A stretch of 64,000 nt of DNA from Microvelia longipes. Its lineage: Eukaryota; Arthropoda; Insecta; Hemiptera; Veliidae. Made by a program: the position numbers and the translations under genes. Below the pieces are notes generated by a model. That model did not search any database. It saw only the letters and a program-made list of their open reading frames with translations, and had not been told where the DNA came from. Positions 52,701 to 62,510 of this stretch are shown here, one piece after another (position 1 is the stretch's first letter; each line of letters begins with the position of its first letter). Location of the stretch: positions 15,079,409 to 15,143,408 of the forward strand of contig JACMZG010001870.1 in NCBI GenBank assembly GCA_018340805.1, written 5' to 3'.

Positions 52701-54778
52701 TACAGTGATTGATTTAAATATTATTTATAATATCTCGTCAAAATCTGTTTCGCTGTTTTCTAGTTTGCGTATGTTTTCAGAAATCAGATTAAACATTCAC
52801 GAAATTAATAAAAAAATAATTGAAATACAGTAATGTTACAATTAATACTGTTAATACAATACTAACACAATAGATGTATTAACACGTTTGGATTATTTAT
52901 TAAACCAGTTCGTTGAGGAGCTGCTTTGACAAATTATCCATGGCATTGGCCCGACTTTAGATTTGTGACCAAAATTTGGAATACGGATTATGGTCGACAG
53001 ACCGGCGACCGGCTCGAATAACTGGATGAATGGATGGCTTCAAAATATTACCAGAGGTGTTTAAAATTAAATTTAATGAAGGTTTATGAATATCAGAGAA
53101 TTTGATTACCTATATACAATCGAAGTAATAATTTTTCATTATTGCTATATTATGTATATCTAATGTATAAACTCATTGTCAAGAATACTTGATCAAATAA
53201 AAACTATATGATTAACAGCTGTTTGGCAGCATTTTCTGGCTGTAGTAAAATTCTAAATAATAAATTTATAATTTATTATAATAACTTCATATTTTAATAA
53301 TAATTAAGACACGAATATATTTGTTTTAATGTAAATATGTAAATGTAAATATACTTACAACTACCAATTACCAAAGGACACTTCTGTGTATCTAATGGAA
53401 ATTTTCTAAGCCTCATTTTACATGTCGCTGTTACGGTTAACCTAAGGAAGAAAACAAGTAAAGCTTTAAAAAATATATTATATTTTTTTAATATTATAAA
53501 ATCATTTTATATTTTATAAAATATGTTATACGGTTATATTTTTAAAAAACAACCATAAGATTTGTAGGGGCTGAAAACATGTTGCACTGATGAATAATCT
53601 ATTTGTTAATGGTTTTCAGAATAGATGTTATCTTGGACTCATGTGTAACTCACGCTGTGGTGTCACTCACAAATGGCTAGAAACTATCAAACAAGTAAGT
53701 AACCTAACTTGACCTTTAAAACAAGATCATCCGCAACGTCACACTTAATATTTCTGCCCCTTGATGCCGCTCAAGCTGAATCATTAATAATCAATTTAAG
53801 ATTCAAACTGGCATCAAATTACCTTCTTGATGGTGCAGACTCTTCATAAAAGAATAAAATTGCATATTATCTACAAATAATATAAAACTTGTTCATATTA
53901 TATTTATATGAACGTTAGGATTAAAGTTACTTAGGCTGAGGTCTAAAAATTATGGATGCGATCATTTAATTTCTTCTTTTGTCTGATACAAGCTAAGTAT
54001 TTTTCTGGCTATAGTAAAAAACCTAGTATTACAACCTTTACTGGGTTATAATCAAGGATGTTGAATAAAGGGGATGACGCATTAAGGAACATTTCTGACC
54101 CCATGGAAGTTTATGAGATAGAGAAATAGGAGCAAACTTACCTCCCCTTAGGTTATAAGTTTGCCTCTAAATTTAAAGACCTGCGCTGTTATAAGGATCA
54201 TAAGCATGCGCAGTTCGTACCAAGCATGTGCAGTTGGTTTTTGACGAGTGTTTCGTGTTGCATTCATCTCTATGTTTTGATTTTCGATGGGGTCACTATG
54301 TTGAATGGCAATTCGACTTAGTGCGTCATCCCCTTTATTCAACATCCTTAGTTTATACAAGTATATACCATTATATAGATATAATACCTCATAGAGTAAA
54401 CGAGAGAACCATCGTATCTGAGTCGTAGAAATTTATTGGGAGTAGTGATCTTGTGAAGATAAGATTTCTTTCCGTTAAGGAAGTACGTGTCTGGTTTCCA
54501 AACTCTTTCCATGATTAGCCATGACATAGAAAACTCTTCCAACCCCGGTATCTCGAATTTTAACCTACCGTCCACCCATTGCTGACGAAAGTATACATCC
54601 ATTTTGTATAGCTGAAACAGGTATCAAGTAATTAATTATTTAGTATAAGATGAGAAATCGAATACACTTTGAAGAAATTAGTATTATTCTTTAAAATATT
54701 AATTTACTTAGATAGGCATCATAGCGGGAGTCAAGTAATATAAATTAAATATATATGTATATATAATATAAATATATA

Positions 54779-54816
<38 letters not shown>

Positions 54817-56646
54817 ATATATTATATATATATATAATATATATAAAATCAACCTTTGAGATGACACGAACCTTATTGAAATCCAGGTTGTTGTGATGTC
54901 ATTAACCCGGTTTACAGGGTGAGCAAAATAAATCGATATAATTTTATTTATTTACTGTCGTAAGGTTTTTATTTTACATCGCACATATTATTACGTGCAC
55001 ATAATATATAAATAAGTCCTTATTTATATTTTTAGGGGGCTAATTAAACCGACCCGATGTCGATACGGCCTCTCTAAGTGATCAAAAAGTTAAACAATAC
55101 GGACTAAAAATGATAAGTTGATTATAATTTTAGTCTGTTTATTATTGTTTCAATAATTGACAAGAAAGCTTAAGTGCAGTTTTAATTTAAAAGGAAGTTT
55201 TTATTAGCTAACGATTTTTCCTACAAAGTTGAGAACGGAGTTTTTCCTTTACTCCTAGCATAGGATCGACAACCTTAGTATAGTCTCTCCAAACTGAAGC
55301 CTTGCGTTTCATAAGGTCTTTCCATCTATTCAATTTACTTTATGTCTTTTGTATGAGCTATTGTTATACATTAAGTCTTTATATTAAGCATATAAAAGTA
55401 TTTACATTCTTGACAGAAGATTTCATAGTATAAGAAGATGCATTTGACTATTTTTTATAAATAATTCACGTGCTGCAACAAATCAAGTGCAATTTTCATT
55501 TATTCTACTTTTACGGATTTCCAAACATATTGTCATTTTTATATAAAATTAAATAATTTTCGTCTTAAAAGCTTGTTCAGATGTGGTATTTAAAATAATT
55601 ATAAAGAATAAATATAGTAAATATTAGTATTAAATATCATTATTTTGACAAATATAGGTTTAATGCTACAAACTCTCAAAACATTGTACGCTTTAAAATT
55701 GTAGAAAAATTGAATTGAACTTTTTAGTTTTCTTTTTAAATATTACTCTGTAATAGGTTTAAAAGATTTATTATGATTTTATTTCTAATTCAAGATAAAT
55801 TTATCTATTAAACTATTAGAAGTTTTGTGAATCTGAGATCAATTAGATTACAAAAGCATTTTTTTTAGTTAAATCCTGATAGTAAGCAAGAACAAGTTAA
55901 TGAATTTTTCAGCAATACAAATTGCCCAGACGTAGCCGCAAGTAGCGCCTGCCAAAAGCTTTCTCAATCTTTAGAATGCCAAAAGTTTTTCAGATAAAAT
56001 AAAAAGCTTACTCAGATATAACCTTTAGAAGCGTCTGCCAAAATCTTTCTCAGATATAGCCTTTAGAAGGTCTGTAAAAGCTTACTCAGAATATAACTTA
56101 AGAAGGTCTGTAAAAAGCTTACTCAGATATAGCCTTTAGAAGCGTCTGTAAAAAGCTTACTCAGATATAGCCTTTAGAAGGTCTGTAAAAGCTTACTCAA
56201 TATCTTTTAGAAGCGTCTGCTTTTAGAAGGTCTGTAAAAAGCTTACTCAATATTTAGAAGTCTGTAAAAAAGCTTACTCAGATATGCCTTTAGAAGCGTC
56301 TGTAAAAAGCTTGCTTAGATATTTTTTTTATTTAACTTTATTGATTCTTGTCTACAATAAATGTATTTGGCATAGTGCTCATACTAGTTAAAGTGACTTG
56401 GCAGTCTTGATTGGAGGAATCACTCAGTGGTGATACTCCTTGGCATGTTTAGCTTAGATATAACGACTATTAGCGTCTGCAAAAAGCTTTCTCAGATAAG
56501 CGATATAAGCATGTTCCGATATAAGCATACCTGGTCATTCTCTGAAACTGGTCCCATACTTTTGATATGTAAATTAACTTCGACTATTGTTGGTGGCCCT
56601 GAAAATAAACGAATATGATTCACATTCATATTTATATACTTACACT

Positions 56647-56688
<42 letters not shown>

Positions 56689-56936
56689 ATATTTATATTT
56701 ATATATATATATAATACAAATGAAAAAGGAAAATACTAAAAGTATAACATAACAATCTTTATAATAATAATAACTTACAGGAGGTGAAACGAAGAGATTT
56801 AGAGGGGTTTTGAGAATTTTCGACATATGTCTTCTTCGGTCAGGTAAGGTTGGGAAGTCCCGAGTGATGAAGGCCCCCCCTGAACCCCTCTAAATCTCTC
56901 GTTTCACCTCCTGTAAGTTATATTTATAAAAGATTG

Positions 56937-56995
<59 letters not shown>

Positions 56996-59061
56996 TTATA
57001 TATATATATATATATATATTAACATTCAAAAGTGAAGAAATGAACAACACGATGATTAGTTTATCAATTTAATGAAAACAGAAAAGGAGAAAGCGTTTAA
57101 ATAAATGTGATAATGCTGACAGAGATAAAAGCTGGGCTCTTGCCCACGGACTTGTGGCCAGAGGGAAAGGAGGTTAAAGCATCCTTTAAGCAAGGTGCTA
57201 AAAATGTTGAATAGCGCCTTAAAACACGCCTCGTCAAAGGCCCACAGCTCAGAGGTTGAATGTCTAAAAGATCCCAGAATAAAAAACATTAACTATTGTT
57301 GAAAAAGTTAGGCGTTTATTGAAACATTATATAAAGTAAAACTTGTTGGATGCAGTCGTTAAAGATTAGGGCTTAATGACAATGATAAAAATCATTCAAA
57401 AAAATTAAAACACGTAAATCGTTAATCACAAAAAAATACTTACTGAGTAAATTTCACAATATATATTAAGAAACACAAAGTCGCACAGTGACCATGCAAC
57501 TTGATATGAAGATAAAGACCGACTTGATTCAATAACACACCGAAATCCATTAAGTGAATTACCACTTATTCTAGGAGAAGGTATTGCAAGTCTACATTCA
57601 ATAATTGTAGAAATATGTCCAGTTGTCCAGTCAAAAACCCGTAAGTCGAAGTCAGAGCCCAGCTCTTAGCACAGTCTACAGTCTACGGCTTTGTATTTAT
57701 TTTTCAGCTTTAGCTCCCGAAAGCATTACCTTCTCCATTTTTTTGTACTTATTGGTAGTTCATCGTCGTATATTGTTTAGTTGATTGATTTCTGTGTTTA
57801 CATAGTTACATAGTTTTATCTTTTCTACAAAATAACATGATCGCTGTTTTACTTATAATTTCTTGCTATATTTAGTGAGACATACCTCAGTGAGTCCTTT
57901 CTGTTTTATCTTTGTGTTATGTAAGTTTGTATTTTTTCATCAAGTTTTTATTTTTTTGTTTCACTTCTTCGCCCTTCGAATGATCTTAAATCTTCGGCTA
58001 TTATCGATAAGGGAAGATTTCCTATACTAGGTATAGGGAATTTTCATCATCCTGGGAGAAATAATAAAACAATTGACTGGATAAGAGATTCGCCTCTTTT
58101 TAAAGTTTCATTGACATTTTATGAAAATTATGGTCAATATGAACCTCTTATCAAATTTAACCTCAACATTAGAAAATTCGTTCAATGATTTGGCAGACAG
58201 TGTCAAATCATTGTCCATGATAACTTCTGATACATTATTTTGAATTAACGCTAGTGGGATTTTATACCATAAGGATGTAAATTAAAAGTCCACAAATAAA
58301 TTTCAACGATGTAATGATGACTCATTACATTGTACATTCATTACACGTTTACATTCTCTAAATGTCATCATTTACATTGGTTGAAATTTATTTGTGATAG
58401 ACTTTATTTACATCCTTCTCATACATGTCCTACTCAAACATAAAATAGTTTATTTAAAGTTTATGTTAAATTACATCCACTTTTGGGGATTTTCTTAGGA
58501 CCAAATTTCTTTTAAAAACCATAACCTCATTGAAGGTCAACAAAGGCCTGTACACGATTACAAAGTTTTAAAAAATCCCGTGATCATGACTTATCCAATA
58601 ATTTAAAATAGTGATTTTGCTCTTATTAAATCGTTTTCATGTAAAAAGACATAAGGTTTTGAGCATCGCCTAAATTTGCGAGTGACGAAAATTGGTTTTA
58701 TTGTAAGCCTTTCTTTGACCCATTCACCAACACATATGAAACATCTCGCTCGCTTCTACCCCCTATTTATAGTTTGGTCTCTCTAACATCTTGAACAGCC
58801 GCTCTTCACGTTCGTTAAGCCGATAGTATCAGGGCAATGCAACGGTAATTACTTCACGTGTTATAACAGCTCTTAAATAATAAAAAATATCCTCTTACCT
58901 CCAAAATCAGGTCGCAATCGTTTATCATACGTTGAAGCAGACAGTAAAGCATCTAAAGTAGAACTTACATTTTTAGTAAAGCTTTCAAAATCATCCATAC
59001 ATAAACTTAATTTAACTAATAATAACATAAATGTTAAAAACAAATTACACCTATGATCCAT
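37058..59061 (-). CDS. Cys-loop ligand-gated channel subunit, GABA/glycine-receptor type (ten exons)
   Basis: Exons in transcript order: 59061-58899, 56598-56531, 54611-54388, 53441-53359, 45663-45529, 44160-44008, 42386-42163, 40824-40648, 39480-39335, 37334-37058. Phases agree at all nine junctions, giving 549 residues. Order: signal peptide (1-21); ligand-binding domain with NLHIKSMGPVSE, MDVYFRQQW and VWKPDTYF; Cys-loop C159-x13-C173 with FPLDTQ; TM1 about 240-262 (QIYVPCSLIV, SWVSFWI); TM2 about 272-292 (TVLSITTLGFGGR); TM3 about 305-326; long charged cytoplasmic loop; TM4 about 517-541, ending shortly before the stop. Such subunits form pentameric neurotransmitter-gated channels. The Pro-x-Arg motif before TM2 points to anion selectivity, but it reads PGR where family members usually have PAR. 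Only one extracellular cysteine pair is present, which fits GABA-receptor-like subunits (RDL/GRD/LCCH3/CG8916 group) better than GluCl or GlyR, which have a second pair. Exact orthology, including a pH-gated chloride channel, is unresolved. The acceptor at 40824 has a weak pyrimidine tract. Confidence 0.92.
39778..39895. repeat. Short degenerate tandem repeat
   Basis: Three to four units of about 33 bp, ctcaacagtagatgacctat tgaggta. In the channel intron downstream of exon 39480-39335 (transcript upstream side). Confidence 0.6.
41540..41690 (+). repeat. Dispersed repeat E, copy 3
   Basis: gacgcctgaaacggataatt, gtgacattccgatattgg, ttttttgcaaacacaatact, actaacggtata. In a channel intron. Confidence 0.6.
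42465..43283. mobile_element. TIR element with one arm amplified in tandem
   Basis: Terminal inverted repeats gaccaagagcccaggggtg and cacccctgggctcttggtc are flanked by TA on both sides (42463-42464 and 43284-43285), as for mariner/Tc1-type insertion. The left arm (about 135 bp) occurs once. Its complement on the right is repeated about five times head to tail, with a unit of 130-145 bp containing ccatccgatacgagtcggca, gcagatccttgttc, ccagccattacactttt and aacttgggtggtaaa. Units differ by small indels. It lies in the intron between the TM1 and TM2-TM3 exons of the channel gene. Confidence 0.82.
43890..43955. repeat. Short hairpin, family shared with 58262
   Basis: Arms gatataaataaaagtctatc and gatagacttttatttacatc. 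The preceding ggattttataccataaggat also precedes the element at 58262-58425. Confidence 0.55.
44462..44695. repeat. Foldback element, about 235 bp
   Basis: Two arms of about 105 bp: taggtcttccggtagtgatc and its partner near 44690, gaagatgcctcccacaatgg and its complement, and tgatgtcctacatccctga and its complement, around a loop near 44565-44590. In a channel intron. Confidence 0.78.
45718..46084. mobile_element. Family B foldback element, copy 4
   Basis: Ends atctggcgggcgaatttcc and catgcagtccatcgcgcc. Inner caatcaattatttgcttaag / cttcagcaaaaaatggattg arms. Its left end is only about 55 bases upstream (in gene direction) of the channel exon acceptor at 45663. A tRNA-like segment follows about 60 bases to the right on the minus strand. 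Confidence 0.68.
46146..46215 (-). repeat. tRNA-like segment beside family B copy 4
   Basis: On the minus strand the box-B remnant (cctaggtttgaatc) and preceding block match the 10322 copy, as does the following plus-strand ggactccccacttgaaatat (gactcccacttaaaatat in the other copy). Confidence 0.45.
46317..46422. repeat. (TA)n microsatellite
   Basis: TA tract in a channel intron; the overlapping frame coding Tyr-Ile repeats is an artefact. Confidence 0.9.
46614..46812. repeat. Long (TA)n microsatellite
   Basis: About 200 bases of TA with occasional ATA/ATTA breaks, in the same channel intron. Confidence 0.9.
48673..48928 (-). mobile_element. tRNA-derived SINE, copy 2, with 12-bp target duplication
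   Basis: Reverse-oriented copy of the 33374 SINE: the tail (ATT repeats, cgggcatt) is at the left, the ccctgatgagcc body next, and the tRNA-like head with ggggttcgcattcc at the right. It is flanked by a perfect 12-bp direct repeat, ggagtttacttt, at 48661-48672 and 48929-48940, which proves insertion by target-primed reverse transcription. It sits in the intron between channel exons 53359 and 45663. An open frame starting at 48783 runs through it and is not a gene. Confidence 0.82.
50954..51882. mobile_element. Family A long element, copy 2
   Basis: About 930 bp with excellent inverted ends: tatagtacgacacacggc then taaaatcaattgacacccc, complemented by ggggtgtcaattgatttta and gccgtgtgtcgtattata. 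The long form shares only the termini with the 170-bp members. No transposase is recognisable, so the long form also depends on a helper. Lies in the 7.7-kb channel intron. Confidence 0.8.
54054..54348. repeat. TIR element, about 295 bp
   Basis: Ends aaggatgttgaataaagggg and cccctttattcaacatcctt are perfect complements and extend through atgacgca. The interior has two tgcgcagtt/tgtgcagtt repeats. In the channel intron, 40 bases from the donor at 54388. Confidence 0.75.
54748..54846. repeat. (TA)n microsatellite
   Basis: Interrupted TA tract upstream, in transcript direction, of channel exon 54611. Confidence 0.85.
55208..55312 (-). other. Short protein-like open stretch
   Basis: ATG at 55312 to TAG at 55208 encodes 34 residues (MKRKASVWRDYTKVVDPM then LGVKEKLRSQLCRKNR). 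In-frame codons upstream (SKLNRWKDL) continue to a TAA. The content is charged and balanced, unlike the surroundings. It may be the last piece of a pseudogene inside the channel intron between exons 2 and 3. Family not recognised. Confidence 0.2.
55940..56505. repeat. Minisatellite, about 37-bp unit, interrupted
   Basis: Units of aaaagcttactcagatatag cctttagaagcgtctgt, many shortened. The array is split by the retroposon at 56323-56451 and resumes at 56452-56505, ending 26 bases before channel exon 2 (56531-56598). Confidence 0.82.
56323..56451 (-). mobile_element. Retroposon inserted into a minisatellite, 10-bp target duplication
   Basis: A 129-bp insert interrupts the 37-bp minisatellite. 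The sequence gcttagatat is present on both sides (56313-56322 and 56452-56461) and belongs to the array unit. On the minus strand the insert ends in an A-rich tail (aaagttaaataaaaaaa), so it was inserted by reverse transcription. Its body (gccaagtcactttaac, agtatgagcactatg, catttattgtagacaa) recurs at 30163-30265. It is probably a SINE or a 5'-truncated LINE end. Confidence 0.75.
56648..56714. repeat. (TA)n microsatellite
   Basis: TA tract about 50 bases before (transcript-wise upstream of) channel exon 2. Confidence 0.85.
56750..56940. repeat. Foldback element, about 190 bp
   Basis: Arms aacaatctttataataataa / tatttataaaagattgtt and acttacaggaggtgaaacga / cgtttcacctcctgtaagt, then gatttagaggggtt and its complement. 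The loop holds a CT/GA-rich stretch. Flanked on both sides by TA tracts. In channel intron 1. Confidence 0.75.
56938..57020. repeat. (TA)n microsatellite
   Basis: TA tract flanking the foldback at 56750-56940. Confidence 0.88.
57444..57665 (-). other. Unexplained 74-codon open stretch ending at a donor-like site
   Basis: The minus strand is open from GAG at 57665, just after a TAA, to 57444, where TCA is followed by gtaagta, a strong donor motif. It reads ELGSDFDLRVFDWTTG near the start and SLNGFRCVIES in the middle. Amino-acid content looks more protein-like than most AT-rich frames here, but there is no ATG or convincing acceptor. It lies in channel intron 1 and is not needed to join exons 1 and 2. 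A GFRCV block also ends formylglycine-generating-enzyme domains, but the rest does not convincingly match. Confidence 0.2.
58262..58425. repeat. Related longer inverted repeat
   Basis: Shares ttttataccataaggatgta with 43890. Arms include ccacaaataaatttcaac / gttgaaatttatttgtg and gtaatgatgactcattac-type inner repeats. In channel intron 1. Confidence 0.5.
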
Positions 59062-59354
59062 TTTTTTTTACCAATTTCTTAAAATTAATTTACTTTTATA
59101 AAATGTTTTTTTTTATTTTACACTTATTAAAAATTGTATTATCCATGATCCCTTTTATTACATAATAAAATAAAAATCCAAAATTTACACTAAATGTTGT
59201 TGCTTAAAAATTCTTTACAAATAATAAAAGTATTTTTAATAATCTAAAATGTTTAAAACATATGGTTTAATTATTAATTTTAATAACAAATAAAGTTTAC
59301 TATTATTTAATTTTATATGACGTGCAACATAGCGTTGTTTATGTTTGTCTTTGA

Positions 59355-59651
59355 TTAATTTAACTTAACACATCTCCTCGTATGATCACGTCGTGAAACA
59401 TCGACACTAACTGATTTCCTCTTGAAACATTCATAAAAACATCTCCCTCCAAAAAAATCATACCAACATCGTGATTTTAATGAGTAGGATCCAAAAAAGA
59501 AAATCATTTTAAAAAAAATTCTGGCATAAGCTTCAGAAATTTTCGCTCCGCCTTCTTTTAATTTATGAAGATAGTCAAAATAAAGATTATAAAGAAAGAT
59601 AGCGAAGACAAATAAAATTGTAAAAAGGGAAATAAAAGAAAAAAGATATCA
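59355..59651 (-). CDS. Possible small cysteine-rich ORF (unproven)
   Basis: A minus-strand frame is open for 98 codons from 59651 to a TAA at 59355. From the only internal ATG (59507) it encodes 50 residues: a hydrophobic start, then SRCWYDFFGGRCFYECFKRK and a basic tail RRDHTRRCVKLN, with cysteines at 14, 23, 27 and 46. The upstream open part is hydrophobic (FISLFTILFVFAIF), like a signal anchor, but has no ATG, so it would need an upstream exon. It starts about 295 bases upstream of the channel ATG on the same strand. No family is recognised, and a few open runs this long are expected by chance in 64 kb of AT-rich DNA. Confidence 0.2.
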
Positions 59652-60733
59652 TAAATATTATAAGTATTAAATGAAGTGTGAAATAATTGAAAAATACTTT
59701 TTAAGAATTTGGCAAATGGACTCACTCATATATTGTGCTTTAAATTTGCATTATAACTTCATATTCGTTAATGATTTTTTTAGTTGTCTTTTCTAGCAAT
59801 TTTAATAAGAGCGTTGAAATGTCAAAAGAATGAATTTTAATAAATAATATACTAAAATTATGAAGCGGGGGTGTTGTTTATTATTTATTATAAACTTTTT
59901 TTTTTAAAAAATCTACTTTTCTTAATTTATGTTAATTTTCTATGGGTAATTTAATATTTTAAAATTTTTCACAAATATTAATAAATATGTATGGCACCTG
60001 TATCCATATGTTTTATAATTATGTGCGTTACGTGTAATATTATTTCTTTTAAAAATTTTTAATCTGTGTTATATGAAAAAATCTTTATAATATATCTTTT
60101 TATCTTGATGGGACACAAGAATTTTTTTGTTAAGATGAGCGAGTAGTATAAAAATAAAGTCATTTGAAGGCTACGAGGAACAGAATGCGATCAATTCAAT
60201 AATCCTATTTAAATTAGATTTACTATAGAATACATTTTATTCTGTTCAACAAATTATTTACAAGAGATTACAGGGCTTGTATACCATGTCAATCTGTTGA
60301 AGACAAGTTTTTATTTATTTCTATGTTTTCGTTATTTATTATTAGTATTGTTACACTAACACTCATGTAATTAAACCTAATCTCTTGACTACAATGATGA
60401 GAAGTTGACAAGTATTTTATGTATTGATAATTTATAGTCGTTTTAATGGCAGGGTTTCTTGGGGTTTTTTAGTTGTTGGATATTGAAACAAGATTAAAAT
60501 TCTTTTATTATAAATCCTTGAATATTTTTGTGTAGAAGATTTTAAACATTTAGATTATTATTATTATTATTTTATCCCTTTGTGACGAGAAAATGACTTT
60601 TCTTAACAATTTTCTACTTTTTACCTACTATGATTATTCAGAGGAATAACTTTATTCAAATAGAAGACCAGGCTTTCGGCTAGCGCCATTAAGGAGCCGA
60701 AAGCCAATGGTCTGTTGGGGCTCCCCAACAGCA

Positions 60734-60817
60734 CACAGTGATTCTACAGCAACAACATATGGATTTTGGACTGACCTCTTTTGTGCTGATGATTACCGTG
60801 GCAAGCCGATAGCTTGG
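60734..60817 (+). mobile_element. MULE-like transposase scrap
   Basis: A 28-codon stretch reads HSDSTATTYGFWTDLFC then ADDYRGKPIAW. This matches the first conserved block of MULE-type transposases, where DST (with the first catalytic Asp) is followed by YGF, a short strand, a D..G.G loop and P(V/I)AW. Nothing recognisable follows; the frame ends at a TGA about 30 bases later. It is a short fossil piece. The resemblance is by eye and could also reflect a SWIM-zinc-finger protein domesticated from the same family. Confidence 0.45.
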
Positions 60818-61439
60818 TATTTAATTATTGATATTTTTTGGAATATATGAAATTTTTAATTACAAAGCTATGTAACGAACCAATTCCACAAATGCGCTTA
60901 AAACTCGAGCAATATAACATCAAGTAATATAAATAATATCAGCCTCAAGTAGTACAAGTAGTAGTTTCAGGTTAGGTTCAACAAGTTTTACGCTATAAGC
61001 TATTGTTGGAAAAACAAAAACCATGGAGAACAACACTCCGACGCGTTTTATTCTATGGAAAGAGTTTTTCTTTCTCTTTTTTCGTAAGATTTTTCCAAAA
61101 AAAAAAACTTTTTTTTCTAATTTGTTTACATTGTGTACTGTAAGTGCTACAGTACACAATGAAACATTGACCAACATTGTCCTGTTTACATTTTGACCAA
61201 TCAATAACTTTTCGACGAGTTTCGGTAATTTTAAGCAATATGCGATTAAGGTTGCCCATTAAATCGAGTGGGGGGATATCAAGTTTAATTTAATACTTCT
61301 ATTTGATATTTTTTCCATCGTTGCTTTTGAGGCCCTGACCGCAATCGCTTATAATTTCCAACCAAACTGAAAATTTAAACCATATTTTATACATGTATAA
61401 ATTATATTTTTATGAACTATATAAGTTTGACGCAATATT

Positions 61440-61560
61440 TGTGTCATATGATATGATATTTATATTATTTGACATAATATTTATATTATTGACATAATAT
61501 TTATATTATTTAACATAATATTTAAATTATTTGACGTAATACTTATATTTTCGTGCATAT
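61440..61560. repeat. Tandem repeat, about 23-bp unit
   Basis: Four to five units of gacataatatttatattatt, drifting to gacgtaatacttatatt at the right. Confidence 0.7.
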
Positions 61561-61847
61561 AATAGTTTATAATATTTTATGTTTAAATAAAATTTTAATT
61601 ATTTTAGTAAAAATTGTTCTATCATTAGTAAATTATAACCTTCGATACAGTCAGCAATGCAAACTCAAATAGATTTATCCAGTTAGCATTAGATAGGTAA
61701 ACGTTTTGTGGAAAATACGTCCTGTCTACAATTATACTTCAGATAGATTTATCTAGTTAGCATTAGATCTAATGTCTCATAAATACCTATGTTTATAAAG
61801 TATTTTTAAAATTTGTAGCGATGTTTTATTTCTTTATTTTCAAGTAC

Positions 61848-62510
61848 AAGGTGTGTTCAAAAAGCAGGGCGAATTTTTTGTTTTATCAAAAAAAATTATT
61901 TATTCATGAATACCTATATTGTCCCCTTCAAATTAATCCCCATGAGTTATTATACACTTGTGCCAACGGTTTTTCCAATCTTCGAAGCACTTCAAAAAAT
62001 CTTTTTTTTATCTTGTTCAGCTCCTCCTTCGATGTCATCTATATCTCGTCAAGCGTAGCGTAACATAGTCCTTTCATGGGCCTCTTCAGTTTAGGGAGCA
62101 AGAAAAGTCACAGGGGGCCAGATCTAGGCTGCGGCATCATTAGTGTGTTGTTTTTGGCCAAAAAGTCGCGCGCAAGCAACTATGTGTGAGCAGGGGCGTT
62201 ATCGTGGTGCAAAAGCCAATTTTTGTTCTTTCACTAATCCGGGCGTTTCTGACTGATTGCTTCGCGCAAAGTGCGCATAACTTGCATGTAATATTTCTTA
62301 TTGAACGTTCTACCCTGTGGCAAGAACTCATGATGCACCACGCCCCTGCAATCAAAGAAAACTGTCAGCAAAACTTTCACATTCGACCGAACTTGGCGCG
62401 CTTTTTTCGGTCTTGGTTTGTGCGGCAGCTTCCATTGAGATGATTGAGCTTTGGTTTCCACGTCATAACCATAAACCCACGATTCATCACCAGTTATGTC
62501 TTTTAAAATA
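61848..62510 (-). mobile_element. Mariner-family transposon relict (5'-truncated, broken transposase)
   Basis: The minus strand encodes mariner transposase motifs in order: TGDESWVYGYD (first catalytic Asp), FFDCRGVVHHEFLP, then after two in-frame stops HHDNAPAHT (second Asp), then DLAPCD (third Asp) in a shifted frame, then LPKLKRPMKG. Further stops lie between. The plus-strand left edge, starting aaggtgtgttcaaaaag at about 61850, resembles a mariner terminal repeat and would be the element's 3' end. Similarity fades upstream of the TGDES motif near 62510, so the DNA-binding half and the 5' terminal repeat are missing. A 124-codon open frame at 62234-62608 is the longest intact piece. The element cannot encode a working enzyme. 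Confidence 0.85.

Larger units (their letters stand above)
59660..61840. other. Gene-poor interval upstream of the channel gene
   Basis: AT-rich, with the MULE scrap at 60734, a small hairpin at 61128-61165 (attgtgtactgtaagtgcta and complement) and the 23-bp repeat at 61440. The overlapping minus-strand frames at 60920-61259 have no recognisable domain. The channel promoter should lie in the first part but no clear core motif stands out. Confidence 0.4.

Noticed and set aside
57056..57289. 77-codon minus-strand frame
   Set aside because: No recognisable domain or splice support; lies in channel intron 1.
57444..57665. Candidate for channel exon 2
   Set aside because: No match to the expected MYV..S..SE region; the true exon is 56531-56598, with the right motif and phases.
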